From Limnohabitans_A sp048020265 (GTDB taxonomy: Bacteria > Pseudomonadota > Gammaproteobacteria > Burkholderiales > Burkholderiaceae_C), in NCBI RefSeq assembly GCF_048020265.1, contig NZ_CP171843.1, positions 248,001 through 312,000 on the forward strand: DNA of 64,000 bases, written 5' to 3'. The notes under the pieces were generated by a model. That model was not told the origin of the DNA, did not search any database, and saw only the letters and a program-made list of their open reading frames with translations. This document shows positions 8,628 through 17,789 of the stretch, piece after piece. A program made the position numbers and the translations under genes. The stretch's first letter is position 1, and every line of letters begins with the position of its first letter.

Positions 8628-10034
8628 TCAGTCTCGCGTCACGCGCAGCAGTTCTTCTGCGCTGGTGATGCCGGCATCCACCAAGCGTTGCCCATCGTCG
8701 CGCATCAACACCATGCCTTGCGCCAAGGCCGTGGCGCGCAAGTCGGATTCGGCCGCACGGTTGTGGATCTGGGCGCGGATCTCGTCGCTGGCGACGAGCA
8801 ATTCAAACACCCCGGTGCGCCCGGCATAGCCGGTGTGGCCGCATGTGTCGCAGCCAGAACCACCGCAGTCCGTGCAGCGCTTGCGCACCAGACGCTGGGC
8901 CAGCACGCCCAGCAAGGAGGAGCTCAGCAAAAAGGGCTCCACGCCCATGTCGGTCAAGCGCGTCACGGCGCTGACCGCGTCGTTGGTGTGCAGCGTGGCC
9001 AGCACCAAGTGGCCCGTGAGTGAAGCCTGGATGGCGATCTGAGCGGTCTCGAAATCGCGAATCTCGCCGATCATGATCACGTCCGGGTCTTGCCGCAAGA
9101 TGGCGCGCAGGGCCTTGGCAAAGGTGAGGTCGATCTTGGCGTTCACCTGCGTTTGGCCCACGCCGGGCAACTCGTACTCGATCGGGTCTTCCACCGTCAT
9201 GATGTTGTTGCGCGTGGCGTCCAGCCGCTGCAGCGCGGCGTAGAGGCTGGTGGTTTTGCCGGAACCCGTGGGGCCGGTGACCAACAAAATGCCGTGCGGC
9301 TGGCCAATGAGTTGGTCCACTTGCTGCAGCACGCGGCCTTGCATGCCCACGGCTTCGAGCGTCAGGCGGGCTTCGCTTTTGTCTAGCAGGCGCAGCACCG
9401 CACGTTCGCCATGCGCACTGGGCAGGGTGGAAACCCGCACATCGACCGCGCGTGAGCCCAAGCGCAGGCTGATGCGGCCGTCTTGCGGCAGTCGTTTTTC
9501 GGCGATGTCGAGTTCGGCCATGATCTTCAGGCGCGAGATCAGTGCGGAGTGCAGGGCACGGTTGGGTTGCACCACTTCGCGCAGCGTGCCATCGACCCGA
9601 AAGCGCACGCTGCTGTGGCGTTCATACGGTTCGATGTGGATGTCGCTGGCCCCGTCGCGTGCCGCCTGCGTGAGCAAAGCATTGAGCATGCGGATGATGG
9701 GCGCGTCGTCGCTGGCTTCGAGCAGGTCTTCCACCGCAGGCAGCTCCTGCATCATGCGCGACAAGTCGGCCTCGGACTCGACTTCGCTGACCACCGCCGC
9801 AGCGGTGGACGAGCTGTTGGCTTGCCCACCCGAATAGGCTTGGTTGATGCGTTGCGTCACCTCGCCCGGGGCGCCATGCTGCATCTGAAAGCCTTGCGTA
9901 GCGAACTTGCGCGTGACTTCTGACAGCGCCGAGCGGTCGCTCTGGTCGCACCAAATCAGCGTCAGGCGGTCGCCATCTTCTTCCAGCAGCAGTTGGCTGC
10001 TTCGGGCAAAGGCGTAGGGCAGGGGGTGGCGCAT
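8628..10034 (-). CDS. gspE: Type II secretion ATPase GspE
   Basis: Hexameric cytosolic ATPase that powers pseudopilus assembly. The 468-residue protein has Walker A GPTGSGKT at about 254-261, an Asp box EDPIEYELPGVGQTQV, Walker B DVIMIGEIRD at about 318-327, a His box GHLVLATLHTND, and the four-cysteine zinc loop at 387, 390, 395 and 398. A variable Ser/Ala-rich linker at about 68-90 separates the GspL-binding N-terminal domain. I chose the ATG at 10034; a longer frame upstream would run into gspD. It lies 10 bases after the gspD stop. Confidence 0.96.
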   Translation of the reverse strand: MRHPLPYAFARSSQLLLEEDGDRLTLIWCDQSDRSALSEVTRKFATQGFQMQHGAPGEVTQRINQAYSGGQANSSSTAAAVVSEVESEADLSRMMQELPAVEDLLEASDDAPIIRMLNALLTQAARDGASDIHIEPYERHSSVRFRVDGTLREVVQPNRALHSALISRLKIMAELDIAEKRLPQDGRISLRLGSRAVDVRVSTLPSAHGERAVLRLLDKSEARLTLEAVGMQGRVLQQVDQLIGQPHGILLVTGPTGSGKTTSLYAALQRLDATRNNIMTVEDPIEYELPGVGQTQVNAKIDLTFAKALRAILRQDPDVIMIGEIRDFETAQIAIQASLTGHLVLATLHTNDAVSAVTRLTDMGVEPFLLSSSLLGVLAQRLVRKRCTDCGGSGCDTCGHTGYAGRTGVFELLVASDEIRAQIHNRAAESDLRATALAQGMVLMRDDGQRLVDAGITSAEELLRVTRD

Positions 10035-10044
10035 GGCTGGGTGC

Positions 10045-12219
10045 TCAGGGCTGGCGGGACTGGTGTGCTGCAGGTGCCGGTGCAGCAGATGTCGTGTTCC
10101 CCGTGCCCAGGGGCGGCAACACCGCCGAGCCATTGACGGGCAAAGGCCCTGTCGCGGCAGGCTGGAAGCCTTGTTGATTTAAACGCATTTGCTCATAACG
10201 GCCCATGGACAGAGCCTCTGTGGCTGCGCCGTCACGCGCTACCACTGGGCGCAAGAACACCATCAAGTTGGTTTTTTTGCGGGTGCGTGCCTCTGACTTG
10301 AACAAATTGCCAAACAAGGGGATGTCACCCAGTCCGGGGACTTTTTCCTGGCTGGTGCTGGTGTCGTCTTGCAGCAAACCGCCCAATACAACGATGGAGC
10401 CGTCGTCCACCAGCACGTTGGTTTCGATGGAGCGCTTGTTGGTGATCAGGCCATCTTTGGAGCCGATGGATTTGGCGTCGACGTTGCTGACTTCTTGGTA
10501 AACCTGCATCTTGATCGTGCCGTTTTCGCTGATCTGGGGCCTGACCCGCAGTGTCAGACCCACATCTTTGCGTTCAACGGTGGTGAAGGGGTTGGTCGTG
10601 CCCGCTGCCGCTGCCGCATAAGAGCCGGTCACAAAGGGCACGTTTTGGCCAATCACGATCTTGGCTTCTTCGTTGTCCAGGGTGAGCAAGTTGGGTGTGG
10701 ACAGCACGTTGGCATCGCCGCTCGACTGCAAAAAGCGAGCCAGTGCCCCTAAGGCCAGTACGCCGTTTCGCTGTTGTCCAAGCGCGATATTGAGACCTGT
10801 CGATGGCGTGTATTGGCCCGTCGCCGCACCTGCTGCCAAGGTCAGCAAATTGGTGCCGCCCACCGAAAAGTTGGTCCCCAACACGCCCACGGTGTTGCTG
10901 CCTGTGCCCGTGCCGCTGATCCACTGCACGCCAAACTCGGCGGCTTTGTCGGCGCTGACCTCGGCGATCAGACTTTCCACAAACACCTGGGCGCGGCGCT
11001 GGTCGAGCATGTCGATGACGCTGCGTAGCTGGCGGTATTGCGGCTCGGGCGCTGTGATGATGAGCGCATTGGTGGCCGGGTCGGCCTGAATTTGTCCCCC
11101 TGTGGACGGTTGTGTGGCGGCACTGCTGGCGCCAGGTGTGTTGGTTGCAGCGGTCGAGGTTGTTGCAGACGCTGCCGAGCCGGCTGTGCCGGTCACTGTA
11201 TTGCCGACTTGTGCCGTCATGGCGGCACGCAGGGTGGTCGCCAATTTGGTGGCATCGGCATTTTTCAAATACACCACATGGATGTTGCCGCTGGCCGCGC
11301 CCGTACCGGTGGCGTTGGGCTGGTCCAGTTGTTCGGCCAAAGAACGGGTCAAGGCCAAGCGTGCCGGATTGGCCGCCCGCACGATCAGCGAGTTGGTCCG
11401 TGTTTCAGCCAGTACGGTGGTTTTGAACAGGGCGTCGGTTTGGCCCTGCGCGGCGGGCGCACCCGCTGCCGCCCCCGAGTCGATCAGGCGCTGCAGCATG
11501 GGCGCCAGGTCCCCAGCAATGCCGTGTTTGAGGCGAATGATCTCCACCCCGGTGGCGTTGGCCACATCCAGCGTCGCGATGATGCGGCCCAGGCGCTGCA
11601 GGTTGTCGCCGTAGTCGGTGATCACCAGCGCGTTGGTGCCCGGGTTCACGTTGATGGTGTTGTTGGGGCTGATGAGGGGGCGCAGCACCGGCACCAGGTT
11701 GTTGGCGTTTTCGTGGTTGAGCTTGAAGATTTGGGTGACGATCTGGCCTGTGCCTGCGGGCACGGCCCCTGCCGACACGGCGCTGCTTTGCAGCTTGGCT
11801 TCGGCTTCGGGCAGCACGGTGTACAGGCCTGCCGATTCGACCACGGCAAAGCCTTGTGTGCGCAACTGCGCGGCAAACAGGCGCAGCGCCTGGGCGGGGG
11901 GCACGGGCAGGTTGCTCGACAACGACATCGTGCCTTTGACCCGGGGGTCCACCACCACGTTGTAGCCCGACAAGGTGGCCAGTGTGCGGGCCACGGCGTC
12001 GATCTCGGCATTCACAAAGTTGAGCGTGACCGGCTCTTTTTGGCGGGTGTTCGCCGCGGTTGCGCTGGCCTTAGGCTCACCTGCAGTTTGGGCTTGCGCC
12101 ATGGGACCGGCCAAGCAAGCCAGGGTCAAGGCAAACCATGGCCAACTTGAGCGAGATGACAAGGTTGCCGTCCAATGGCGTGCTGAGGGTGTGACGTTCA
12201 TGGCGTTCGTGGTGTGCAT
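10045..12219 (-). CDS. gspD: Type II secretion outer-membrane secretin GspD
   Basis: Multimeric outer-membrane channel of 724 residues. A signal peptide ends near GPMAQAQT, after a rather long basic N-terminus. The N0 domain starts at VTLNFVNAEIDAVARTLATLSGYNVVVDPRVKG, followed by N1-N3 repeats (for example IIRLKHGIAGDLAPML and IHVVYLKNADATKLATTL). A long Ala/Thr/Ser-rich low-complexity insert sits in the N3 region. The C-terminal secretin domain has VFVESLIAEVSADKAAEFGVQW, VLSTPNLLTLDNEEAKIVIGQNVPF and VPGLGDIPLFGNLFKS. The ATG at 12219 is chosen because it follows gspN by 20 bases. No pilotin gene is visible nearby. Confidence 0.96.
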   Translation of the reverse strand: MHTTNAMNVTPSARHWTATLSSRSSWPWFALTLACLAGPMAQAQTAGEPKASATAANTRQKEPVTLNFVNAEIDAVARTLATLSGYNVVVDPRVKGTMSLSSNLPVPPAQALRLFAAQLRTQGFAVVESAGLYTVLPEAEAKLQSSAVSAGAVPAGTGQIVTQIFKLNHENANNLVPVLRPLISPNNTINVNPGTNALVITDYGDNLQRLGRIIATLDVANATGVEIIRLKHGIAGDLAPMLQRLIDSGAAAGAPAAQGQTDALFKTTVLAETRTNSLIVRAANPARLALTRSLAEQLDQPNATGTGAASGNIHVVYLKNADATKLATTLRAAMTAQVGNTVTGTAGSAASATTSTAATNTPGASSAATQPSTGGQIQADPATNALIITAPEPQYRQLRSVIDMLDQRRAQVFVESLIAEVSADKAAEFGVQWISGTGTGSNTVGVLGTNFSVGGTNLLTLAAGAATGQYTPSTGLNIALGQQRNGVLALGALARFLQSSGDANVLSTPNLLTLDNEEAKIVIGQNVPFVTGSYAAAAAGTTNPFTTVERKDVGLTLRVRPQISENGTIKMQVYQEVSNVDAKSIGSKDGLITNKRSIETNVLVDDGSIVVLGGLLQDDTSTSQEKVPGLGDIPLFGNLFKSEARTRKKTNLMVFLRPVVARDGAATEALSMGRYEQMRLNQQGFQPAATGPLPVNGSAVLPPLGTGNTTSAAPAPAAHQSRQP

Positions 12220-12239
12220 GGATGGAAGCGGTTGGGTCT

Positions 12240-13034
12240 TCAGCCCAAAGAAATCAGGCTGCGTGCGCCTTCGCGGCGGCCCAGGATGTTGAGCAAATTG
12301 TTGAGTGCTGGCGCGTGACCTTCTTGCGCACTGGCTTCCCCCTTGAAGCGCAAGCGGGCGCCCACCCATTGGCCTTCACCGCTCAGCAGCAAAGGCCCCT
12401 CCTGTGTGCTCAGTTGCACGCTGGGGGTGGGAGTGCCTTCAGGGTCGCCGCGCAGCATCAGCAGGTAACTGCCGATGGGCTGGCCGGAACTCAAGCGGGT
12501 TGACAGATTGTTCAATTGCAATTGGGCCTGGCCTTTCAGTTGCATGCGGCCTTGCGCCCAGTCAAGTTGCAGTGCCTGGGTGTGCAGCTGCAACTGACCA
12601 TCGGGCTGCAATGTGTTCCAGGGTGCGCCCAAACCCGTGAGCAAGGCAGCAGGCCAGGTGGAGGTGTGGTCACTGGCTTGAACTTGCCAAGTGGACCAGC
12701 CCGCCCGGACCTGCAATTGGGCGGCGTCGGTCATGCAGCAGTCGGCCAGCCAACGGATGTCCAAACCCGTCCAACGCGGTGTCAGTGTCCATTGCAGGCG
12801 ACCGGGCAAAGCCTGTGCATCGCGGCTGGCGCTGCCGCCGGTCAACACCAGTTGGGCTGAGCCTGACCACACTGTGCCGCGTGCATCGCGCCACTGCACC
12901 TGGCCTTGGCTGGCTTGTGCGATGCCCCACGCCAGCCAACGTGCCGGTGCCCAAAGTAGCAAGGCCAAGCCCAAACCCAGCAGCGCGCCCCACAAGGCGT
13001 GTGCCCAAGTTGGACGAACAGATCGGGCACTCAT
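12240..13034 (-). CDS. gspN: Type II secretion protein GspN
   Basis: Bitopic inner-membrane protein of 264 residues, with an N-terminal helix at about 13-32 (ALWGALLGLGLALLLWAPA) and a periplasmic remainder. The WRDARGTVWSGSAQLVL block and the C-terminal LNNLLNILGRREGARS are recognisable GspN features; the family is related to AsmA-like beta-rich proteins. GspN is not essential in many systems and its role is unclear. Its start overlaps the gspM stop by 4 bases and its stop lies 20 bases before gspD, so it is firmly inside the operon. A pair of adjacent cysteines (ADCCMTD) is unusual for the context. Confidence 0.86.
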   Translation of the reverse strand: MSARSVRPTWAHALWGALLGLGLALLLWAPARWLAWGIAQASQGQVQWRDARGTVWSGSAQLVLTGGSASRDAQALPGRLQWTLTPRWTGLDIRWLADCCMTDAAQLQVRAGWSTWQVQASDHTSTWPAALLTGLGAPWNTLQPDGQLQLHTQALQLDWAQGRMQLKGQAQLQLNNLSTRLSSGQPIGSYLLMLRGDPEGTPTPSVQLSTQEGPLLLSGEGQWVGARLRFKGEASAQEGHAPALNNLLNILGRREGARSLISLG

Positions 13035-13537
13035 GGCAGCCGCAACACCAAAGAGCCGCGCAACACCGCCGGGCTGTTGAGCGGGCTGGCCCCTTGCTGC
13101 AGCTGGGCCTGCACTGGTATGGCCAAGGCACGCTCTCGTGCCAGGCCAATCCAGCGTGCAAAAGCCTCAGGTGGCGCGGCGTCCAGGCTCAGGGTAGCCC
13201 GCTCGCCTTGCACATTGACTTTGGCGCCAGGCCCCAATTCGGCCAGCTGATTTTCTAGCCACTGAACCGACTCTGCCCTGCTGATGGGGTTGGGCGTTTG
13301 CAAGCTTTGCGCCTGTGCTTGCAGCTGGCGCATGGTTTGGGTTTGTGCGTCCAATCGGGCCTGCTGAGCTGGCGCTGCTTGCCAGATGCGCCATGCCGGT
13401 GCCAGCGCCACTTGCCAAAGCGCAGCCAGTACCAGCACCGCGGCACACAGGCGAAGGAGTTGTTTTTCGCGCGGCGTGCGCTGGGCCCAGATGGGCTGCA
13501 AGGCGGCCAGCAAATTCTTTGGAGCGGTGTCGCTCAT
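13031..13537 (-). CDS. gspM: Type II secretion protein GspM
   Basis: Small inner-membrane protein of 168 residues that partners GspL in the platform. It has a short cytosolic N-terminus (PIWAQRTPREKQLL), one transmembrane helix at about 31-49, a coiled-coil-like stretch rich in Gln and Leu (QQARLDAQTQTMRQLQAQAQ), and a C-terminal ferredoxin-like domain ending GSLVLRLP. A longer frame exists upstream, but the ATG at 13537 forms an ATGA overlap with the gspL stop, and its product aligns with GspM from the first residues. Length is normal. Confidence 0.9.
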   Translation of the reverse strand: MSDTAPKNLLAALQPIWAQRTPREKQLLRLCAAVLVLAALWQVALAPAWRIWQAAPAQQARLDAQTQTMRQLQAQAQSLQTPNPISRAESVQWLENQLAELGPGAKVNVQGERATLSLDAAPPEAFARWIGLARERALAIPVQAQLQQGASPLNSPAVLRGSLVLRLP

Positions 13538-14796
13538 GGTTTGCCCTCCTGCGATGGGGCGACGCTCATCACCCAGGCCTCGCCCTCTGCACGCCACCGG
13601 TAGCCGCGAGCCGCCAGCGTTTTTTGCAGGGCTTGCTGTTCGGCGTTGCCCAGTTTGAAGTTTTGCAGGCGCAATTGACCCGGCTGGTAAATCCATTGGC
13701 CCGGAGCCGCCACACCCGCAGGCATGGCCTGGCCCAGGCTGCCCAGCATCGACTCCAGATCGCTGGCACTGAGTTGACCCGAAGCCTGACGCAGCCGCTC
13801 GACTTCTTTGGCCATTTGCAGCGGCGCGTCCACCACAACCTGTGTTTTGGGAAAGGTCTCGCGCAGGATTTGGGACCAGCTTTGCTGTTGCGCTTGCCAA
13901 TCGGCGCGGGTTTTCCAGGCCCAGGCATTGAGCCCGATCAGCTGACCTGCCAGCAAGGCCCACACCCCCCAGCGCACGGGCCGCCAAGTGGCGCTTTGCC
14001 AAAACGTGCTGGCAGCGCGTTGCCAAACTTTCATTTGGCGTGAACGGGCATTCGCCTTGAAGTCAAACTGCGCCAGATCCCAGTCGGCGTCCATGGCGGC
14101 TCGCCAGTGTTGGCCGGGCGGTATCAAGCGGGCGGGTGCGTCCAGCATGTCGCTGACCCTTGCCACCATGCCAGGTTCTGCCTGGATGTCGATGCTTTGG
14201 CGGTCTTGCTCGGAAAGTCCAAGCCCCTTGCCCTGGCCAAGTTGCGCTTGCAAGGGGTGCCCCCAAACGCCGCGCTCGGGGTGGGTCATCCACAACCAGC
14301 CGGATTCGTCATCACCCAGGCCTGTCACTTGCAGCTGGGCATCCACGGCCAAGCCAGACAATGGGTTCAGTTCAGGCACGATGCGGTGCACCGTGAGGCC
14401 CGCTTGCTCCAGCGCCTGCAGGTGAGCACCGAGCCAGTTGCGATCGCACACGGCGACCCAGGGGCGGGATGCGCTGTTCCAGTCTGGCTGCATGGCCATA
14501 TGCAATTGCACCGGATCGTCCAGCACGCGGTCTTCCAACAGGCCTTGCAAGGCTGACTGCAGACGGGAGGCTTGTTTGTGCAGGCCGGGCGGCAAGTCCA
14601 CCCTGTGCCACGACAGCACGGTCGCAGGCAGCAAGGCCACCACCTCAGTTTGCCGGTCTGCCAGCGGCAAAAGGTTGGCCGTGGCCCACTGCTTTTTCAA
14701 AGGTGCGGTGCCCTGTTCAGCGTCAAAGACAGCGTGGCAGTACGTCAGGCTGGAGCCTGGCAGGGCAAGCGGCAATTGAATGATCAGGGTGCGCAT
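13534..14796 (-). CDS. gspL: Type II secretion protein GspL
   Basis: Inner-membrane protein of 420 residues that recruits GspE through its actin-like cytosolic domain. The N-terminal half carries LSWHRVDLPPGLHKQASRLQSALQGLLEDRVLDD-like sequence characteristic of GspL, then VAVCDRNWLGAHLQALEQAGL. A transmembrane helix lies at about 255-275 (VRWGVWALLAGQLIGLNAWAW), followed by a periplasmic GspL-C domain ending in EGEAWVMSVAPSQEGKP. It is 7 bases downstream of gspK and overlaps gspM by 4 bases. Identification rests on domain layout and position as well as sequence. Confidence 0.92.
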   Translation of the reverse strand: MRTLIIQLPLALPGSSLTYCHAVFDAEQGTAPLKKQWATANLLPLADRQTEVVALLPATVLSWHRVDLPPGLHKQASRLQSALQGLLEDRVLDDPVQLHMAMQPDWNSASRPWVAVCDRNWLGAHLQALEQAGLTVHRIVPELNPLSGLAVDAQLQVTGLGDDESGWLWMTHPERGVWGHPLQAQLGQGKGLGLSEQDRQSIDIQAEPGMVARVSDMLDAPARLIPPGQHWRAAMDADWDLAQFDFKANARSRQMKVWQRAASTFWQSATWRPVRWGVWALLAGQLIGLNAWAWKTRADWQAQQQSWSQILRETFPKTQVVVDAPLQMAKEVERLRQASGQLSASDLESMLGSLGQAMPAGVAAPGQWIYQPGQLRLQNFKLGNAEQQALQKTLAARGYRWRAEGEAWVMSVAPSQEGKP

Positions 14797-14803
14797 GAGC
14801 GGC

Positions 14804-15802
14804 TCATTGTAGAGGGGCGGTCAGGCGTTGCTGGGGGCTCCGCACCCGCCACACCATGCTGACTTGGTTGCCGTCGCGGCGCACCAGCGACTGTTCTTGC
14901 TGCACCACGTTGTCAATCCGCATGCGGCCATGGACTTCGAAATAACGGCTTTGAACGCTGTGTTGTTTGTCGTCCAGTTGGCGGCTCGCTGCGCCCAAGG
15001 CTTCGCGGGCGGCGTCCAGGCTGGCCCAATGCCCGCGCTGGCGCAGGTCCACCGCTTGGCGGGCAGAGGCCAGGTCCAGTCCTGGCAAGCTGGCCGACAA
15101 CACTTCGGCCGAGGCCGTGTTCAGATTCACGGGCGTGGCTTCGGGCAGCAGGGTGATGTGGGGCTCTAGGGATGCCAAGGTGCGGGGGCTCAGCCCCAGC
15201 CACACCAGCTGGGCAGTTTGCTTTGGCATAAGAGCGGTGTTGGTGCTGGCCGATGCGGGCTTGTCATGGTTGTCGGCCTTGGCCTGCAGCGCGGCTTGCA
15301 GTTGGATGGCCAGGTTTTGCAGTTCACTCTGCGGCAGACTCAGGCGTTCAAACAAGGCGGCAAAACGGGTCAGCATTTTGGACGAGACCTTGCCGTCCTC
15401 GATCAGGTTCATCACATTCATGCGCGATTGGGCATCGGTGATCTGGCCCGACAAAAACACTTCGGCATCCCCTTCATGCCATTGCTGGTCTTGCGACAAA
15501 AAGGTCGACAACTTGGACTCTTGCACCGGCAAAGCCCAAGGTTCCCCCAAATGGTCAACGCCGGTGCCTTGTGCCGATACAGCGTCTTCCCGCAAGATCA
15601 GCCGGGTCCAGTCCAGCGCACCCGTCATCATCCAGGCCGTTTGGCTGCGGCCACGCTCGGCGATCTCGATCTCGACTTGCCGCCATTGCTGCCACAAGGC
15701 GGCACTGGCCAGCGTGGTAACCAGGGCTACCGTGAGCATGGCCATGAGCAATGCAGCACCTTGCTGACGCTGGTTATGTGGGGTGGGCGTGCTGTACCTC
15801 AC
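14804..15802 (-). CDS. gspK: Type II secretion minor pseudopilin GspK
   Basis: Large minor pseudopilin (332 residues) that sits at the tip of the pseudopilus with GspI and GspJ. The prepilin leader ends in QRQQG with cleavage before AALLMAMLTVALVTTLA; the fifth mature residue is Met rather than the usual Glu, as is typical of GspK. The large periplasmic domain contains SGQITDAQSRMNVMNL, FAALFERLSLP, and the NLNTASAEVLSASLPGLD helix-hairpin-helix-like motif found in GspK. The start overlaps gspJ by 4 bases. The calcium-binding acidic positions cannot be assigned by eye. Confidence 0.92.
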   Translation of the reverse strand: MRYSTPTPHNQRQQGAALLMAMLTVALVTTLASAALWQQWRQVEIEIAERGRSQTAWMMTGALDWTRLILREDAVSAQGTGVDHLGEPWALPVQESKLSTFLSQDQQWHEGDAEVFLSGQITDAQSRMNVMNLIEDGKVSSKMLTRFAALFERLSLPQSELQNLAIQLQAALQAKADNHDKPASASTNTALMPKQTAQLVWLGLSPRTLASLEPHITLLPEATPVNLNTASAEVLSASLPGLDLASARQAVDLRQRGHWASLDAAREALGAASRQLDDKQHSVQSRYFEVHGRMRIDNVVQQEQSLVRRDGNQVSMVWRVRSPQQRLTAPLQ

Positions 15803-16524
15803 GAAGGCGCTCCCGACAGGGTGGGGCGTACCCAGTCCAGGGTCACGTCACCGGCACCCGAAGGGCCGGGTGGCAGGCTCAGCACCAGGCGAACGCCATC
15901 GGGACTGTTGCCACTGGCGTTGGCAGCGGGGTTATTCCCCTGTGTCACGGCATCGCTCGACAGGGGGTTGGTCCAGCTGCCGCCGCGGTGAACAAACAAT
16001 TGCCAGCCTGCCAAGGGGTGAATCTGTACTTGGCCAGCGCGGGATGCCTCACTCGGCGTTTGGCCCCATTGCTGCGCCAGACGCCAGGCGTTTTGCCAAT
16101 CTAGCCGTTGTGTCAGTAGGGGCGATTGCCAGCGTTGCCAGTCACCCCCGCCCGGACGGCCCGGGTCGCGACGCCACGTCCAGGCCACCACGCGCACGCT
16201 GGCTTGTGCGTCTGCGCTGGTCTGCGGCGCTTGTGCACTTCGGCGCGTCAGGCGCAGCACCTGACCGTCCCAGTCCCAGCTGGGTGTGCCGGGCAATTCG
16301 GCCAGCTGGTCCAGGTCGGTCTGCCATTGGGCCAGCCCGGCTTGCAAGGTGCGGACTTCGTCAGAGCGCGATTGCAGGCTGCTTTGCGTGCGCAGCATGC
16401 CGTCCAGCCCCCGCCAAGCCATCAGGGCCATCAAGGCCATCACGCTGATGGCCACCAGCACCTCAACCAGCGTGAAGCCACCGCTGTGTTGGGGAGCAAT
16501 GGCTTTGAATTTGTGGGAGCGCAT
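15799..16524 (-). CDS. gspJ: Type II secretion minor pseudopilin GspJ
   Basis: Minor pseudopilin of 241 residues. The leader ends with HSGG and is followed by FTLVEVLVAISVMALMALMA, with the conserved Glu at mature position 5. WRGLDGMLRTQSSL and the Trp-rich C-terminal domain (WAWTWRRDPGRP-like, LAGWQLFVHRGG) fit GspJ. The ATG at 16524 shares one base with the gspI stop; a longer upstream frame would cover gspI. A Pro/Gly-rich tail precedes the stop. It acts with GspI and GspK at the pseudopilus tip. Confidence 0.9.
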   Translation of the reverse strand: MRSHKFKAIAPQHSGGFTLVEVLVAISVMALMALMAWRGLDGMLRTQSSLQSRSDEVRTLQAGLAQWQTDLDQLAELPGTPSWDWDGQVLRLTRRSAQAPQTSADAQASVRVVAWTWRRDPGRPGGGDWQRWQSPLLTQRLDWQNAWRLAQQWGQTPSEASRAGQVQIHPLAGWQLFVHRGGSWTNPLSSDAVTQGNNPAANASGNSPDGVRLVLSLPPGPSGAGDVTLDWVRPTLSGAPS

Positions 16525-16877
16525 CAGTTGCGCCCCATCACGGTAGAGACCTGCAGCACATAGTCGCCTTGGTCCAGCACCCGCGCATCCACCCGTCTGA
16601 AGTTGGGGTTGGGCGTGGGCCGCACCGACACGTCCACCTGCAGCGCACGCCCAGCCTGCGTGCATTCCACGCTGCGGTTGCCTGTGTCGGGCAGTTGCCT
16701 GCGCAGACGCAGGGCAATGAGTTCGTTGTCCGCGCAAATTTGCCCCAGCAGGGTCACCGTCTGCCGATCGGCATTGCGGCTGAGTGATCCAGTCGCCTTC
16801 AAGCCCGCCATCAGAGCCACAGCGGTGATGCTGAGCGCCACCAGCACTTCAATCAGGGTGAAACCGCGTTGGCTCAT
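16524..16877 (-). CDS. gspI: Type II secretion minor pseudopilin GspI
   Basis: Minor pseudopilin of 117 residues with a very short leader (MSQRG) followed by FTLIEVLVALSITAVALMAGL. A second Met four residues earlier is possible, but the chosen ATG forms the ATGA overlap with gspH. Downstream sequence LLGQICADNELIALRLRRQLP and the C-terminal VQVSTVMGRN-like end fit GspI. The family initiates tip assembly with GspJ and GspK. Confidence 0.9.
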   Translation of the reverse strand: MSQRGFTLIEVLVALSITAVALMAGLKATGSLSRNADRQTVTLLGQICADNELIALRLRRQLPDTGNRSVECTQAGRALQVDVSVRPTPNPNFRRVDARVLDQGDYVLQVSTVMGRN

Positions 16878-17356
16878 GGCGATACCCATTCCGCTGCGTT
16901 TTGCACCCGGAACGGCCGCAGCCCATCGGTGACCACCCACAACTGCCGCTCGGGCCGTGTGTTGTTGTGCAAAGCCACAGCCTGTGGTTCGATCAAGGGC
17001 TCTGGCCCCAGCGTCAGGGCGGTATCGGGCGCAACGCGGGTGCTTGGGTTCAGCCACGCTTCTGGCAGGCCAGGTGGCGGCAAACCCTCGAACACAAAGC
17101 CTTGCGCATCACCTTGGGTTTGGGCTCGCCAGACCACAGGTGCGTCATTGGCGCGGGCCTGGGCGCGTGCAGTTTCAAGCAGGTTGGCCAGGCGTTCGGC
17201 ATCGCGCTCCAGGGCACTTTCTGCACTGTCCCGCAGCGACAAGCTCACACCCGCCGTGGCCACCGCGATCAAAGCCACGACCACCAGCAACTCCAGGAGG
17301 GTGAAGCCTCGGGGTTGAGGCTGCGGGCATTTACTGCCAGCTGCCAATGTCCGCAT
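16874..17356 (-). CDS. gspH: Type II secretion minor pseudopilin GspH
   Basis: Minor pseudopilin of 160 residues. The leader is long for the family (about 16 residues, ending PQPQPRG) and is followed by FTLLELLVVVALIAVATAGV. DAERLANLLETARAQARANDAPV is the characteristic GspH helix region, and the end has WVVTDGLRPF. The ATG at 17356 makes the gene overlap the end of gspG by 26 bases, the largest overlap in the operon; no later in-frame ATG precedes the leader cleavage site. Confidence 0.86.
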   Translation of the reverse strand: MRTLAAGSKCPQPQPRGFTLLELLVVVALIAVATAGVSLSLRDSAESALERDAERLANLLETARAQARANDAPVVWRAQTQGDAQGFVFEGLPPPGLPEAWLNPSTRVAPDTALTLGPEPLIEPQAVALHNNTRPERQLWVVTDGLRPFRVQNAAEWVSP

Positions 17357-17768
17357 TGTTGCCCTCGCCGCCGGCTTGCCCGTCAGCGCCAAAGGACAGC
17401 ACATCCACCTCGCCTTTGATGCCCGGGTTCATGTATTGGTAAGGGCGGCCCCAGGGGTCGTTGGGCAGTTTGTCCAGATAGGGCTTCCAATTGCCCGGCA
17501 CCGGCTCGGTACTGGGCTTGAGCGTGAGCGCGTTCAGCCCTTGCTCCCCAGTCGGGAAACGCTGGTTGTCCAACTTGTAAAGCTTGAGGGCCTGCATCAG
17601 GTTGCCCACATCGGTGCGTGCTGCGGTGATGCGCGCATCGTCAGCGCGACTCAACACATTCGGCACGATCAGTGCCGCCAATACGCCAATGATGGCCAGC
17701 ACCACCATCAATTCAATCAGCGTGAAGCCACGTTGCTGGCGCGACTTGTGTATCAATCCTGTTTTCAT
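17331..17768 (-). CDS. gspG: Type II secretion major pseudopilin GspG
   Basis: Main subunit of the pseudopilus, 145 residues. Leader MKTGLIHKSRQQRG is cleaved before FTLIELMVVLAIIGVLAALI. The conserved GspG body is clear: VPNVLSRADDARITAARTDV, LKLYKLDNQRFPTGEQGLNAL, PYLDKLPNDPWGRPYQYMNPG and the C-terminal calcium-site region DVLSFGADGQAGGEGNNADIG. An in-frame ATG four residues earlier exists. It is the first gene of the leftward operon and diverges from the gspC-like gene 21 bases away, so both promoters must share or overlap a very short region. Confidence 0.96.
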   Translation of the reverse strand: MKTGLIHKSRQQRGFTLIELMVVLAIIGVLAALIVPNVLSRADDARITAARTDVGNLMQALKLYKLDNQRFPTGEQGLNALTLKPSTEPVPGNWKPYLDKLPNDPWGRPYQYMNPGIKGEVDVLSFGADGQAGGEGNNADIGSWQ

Positions 17769-17789
17769 AAGGACCATCATAATCTGGAC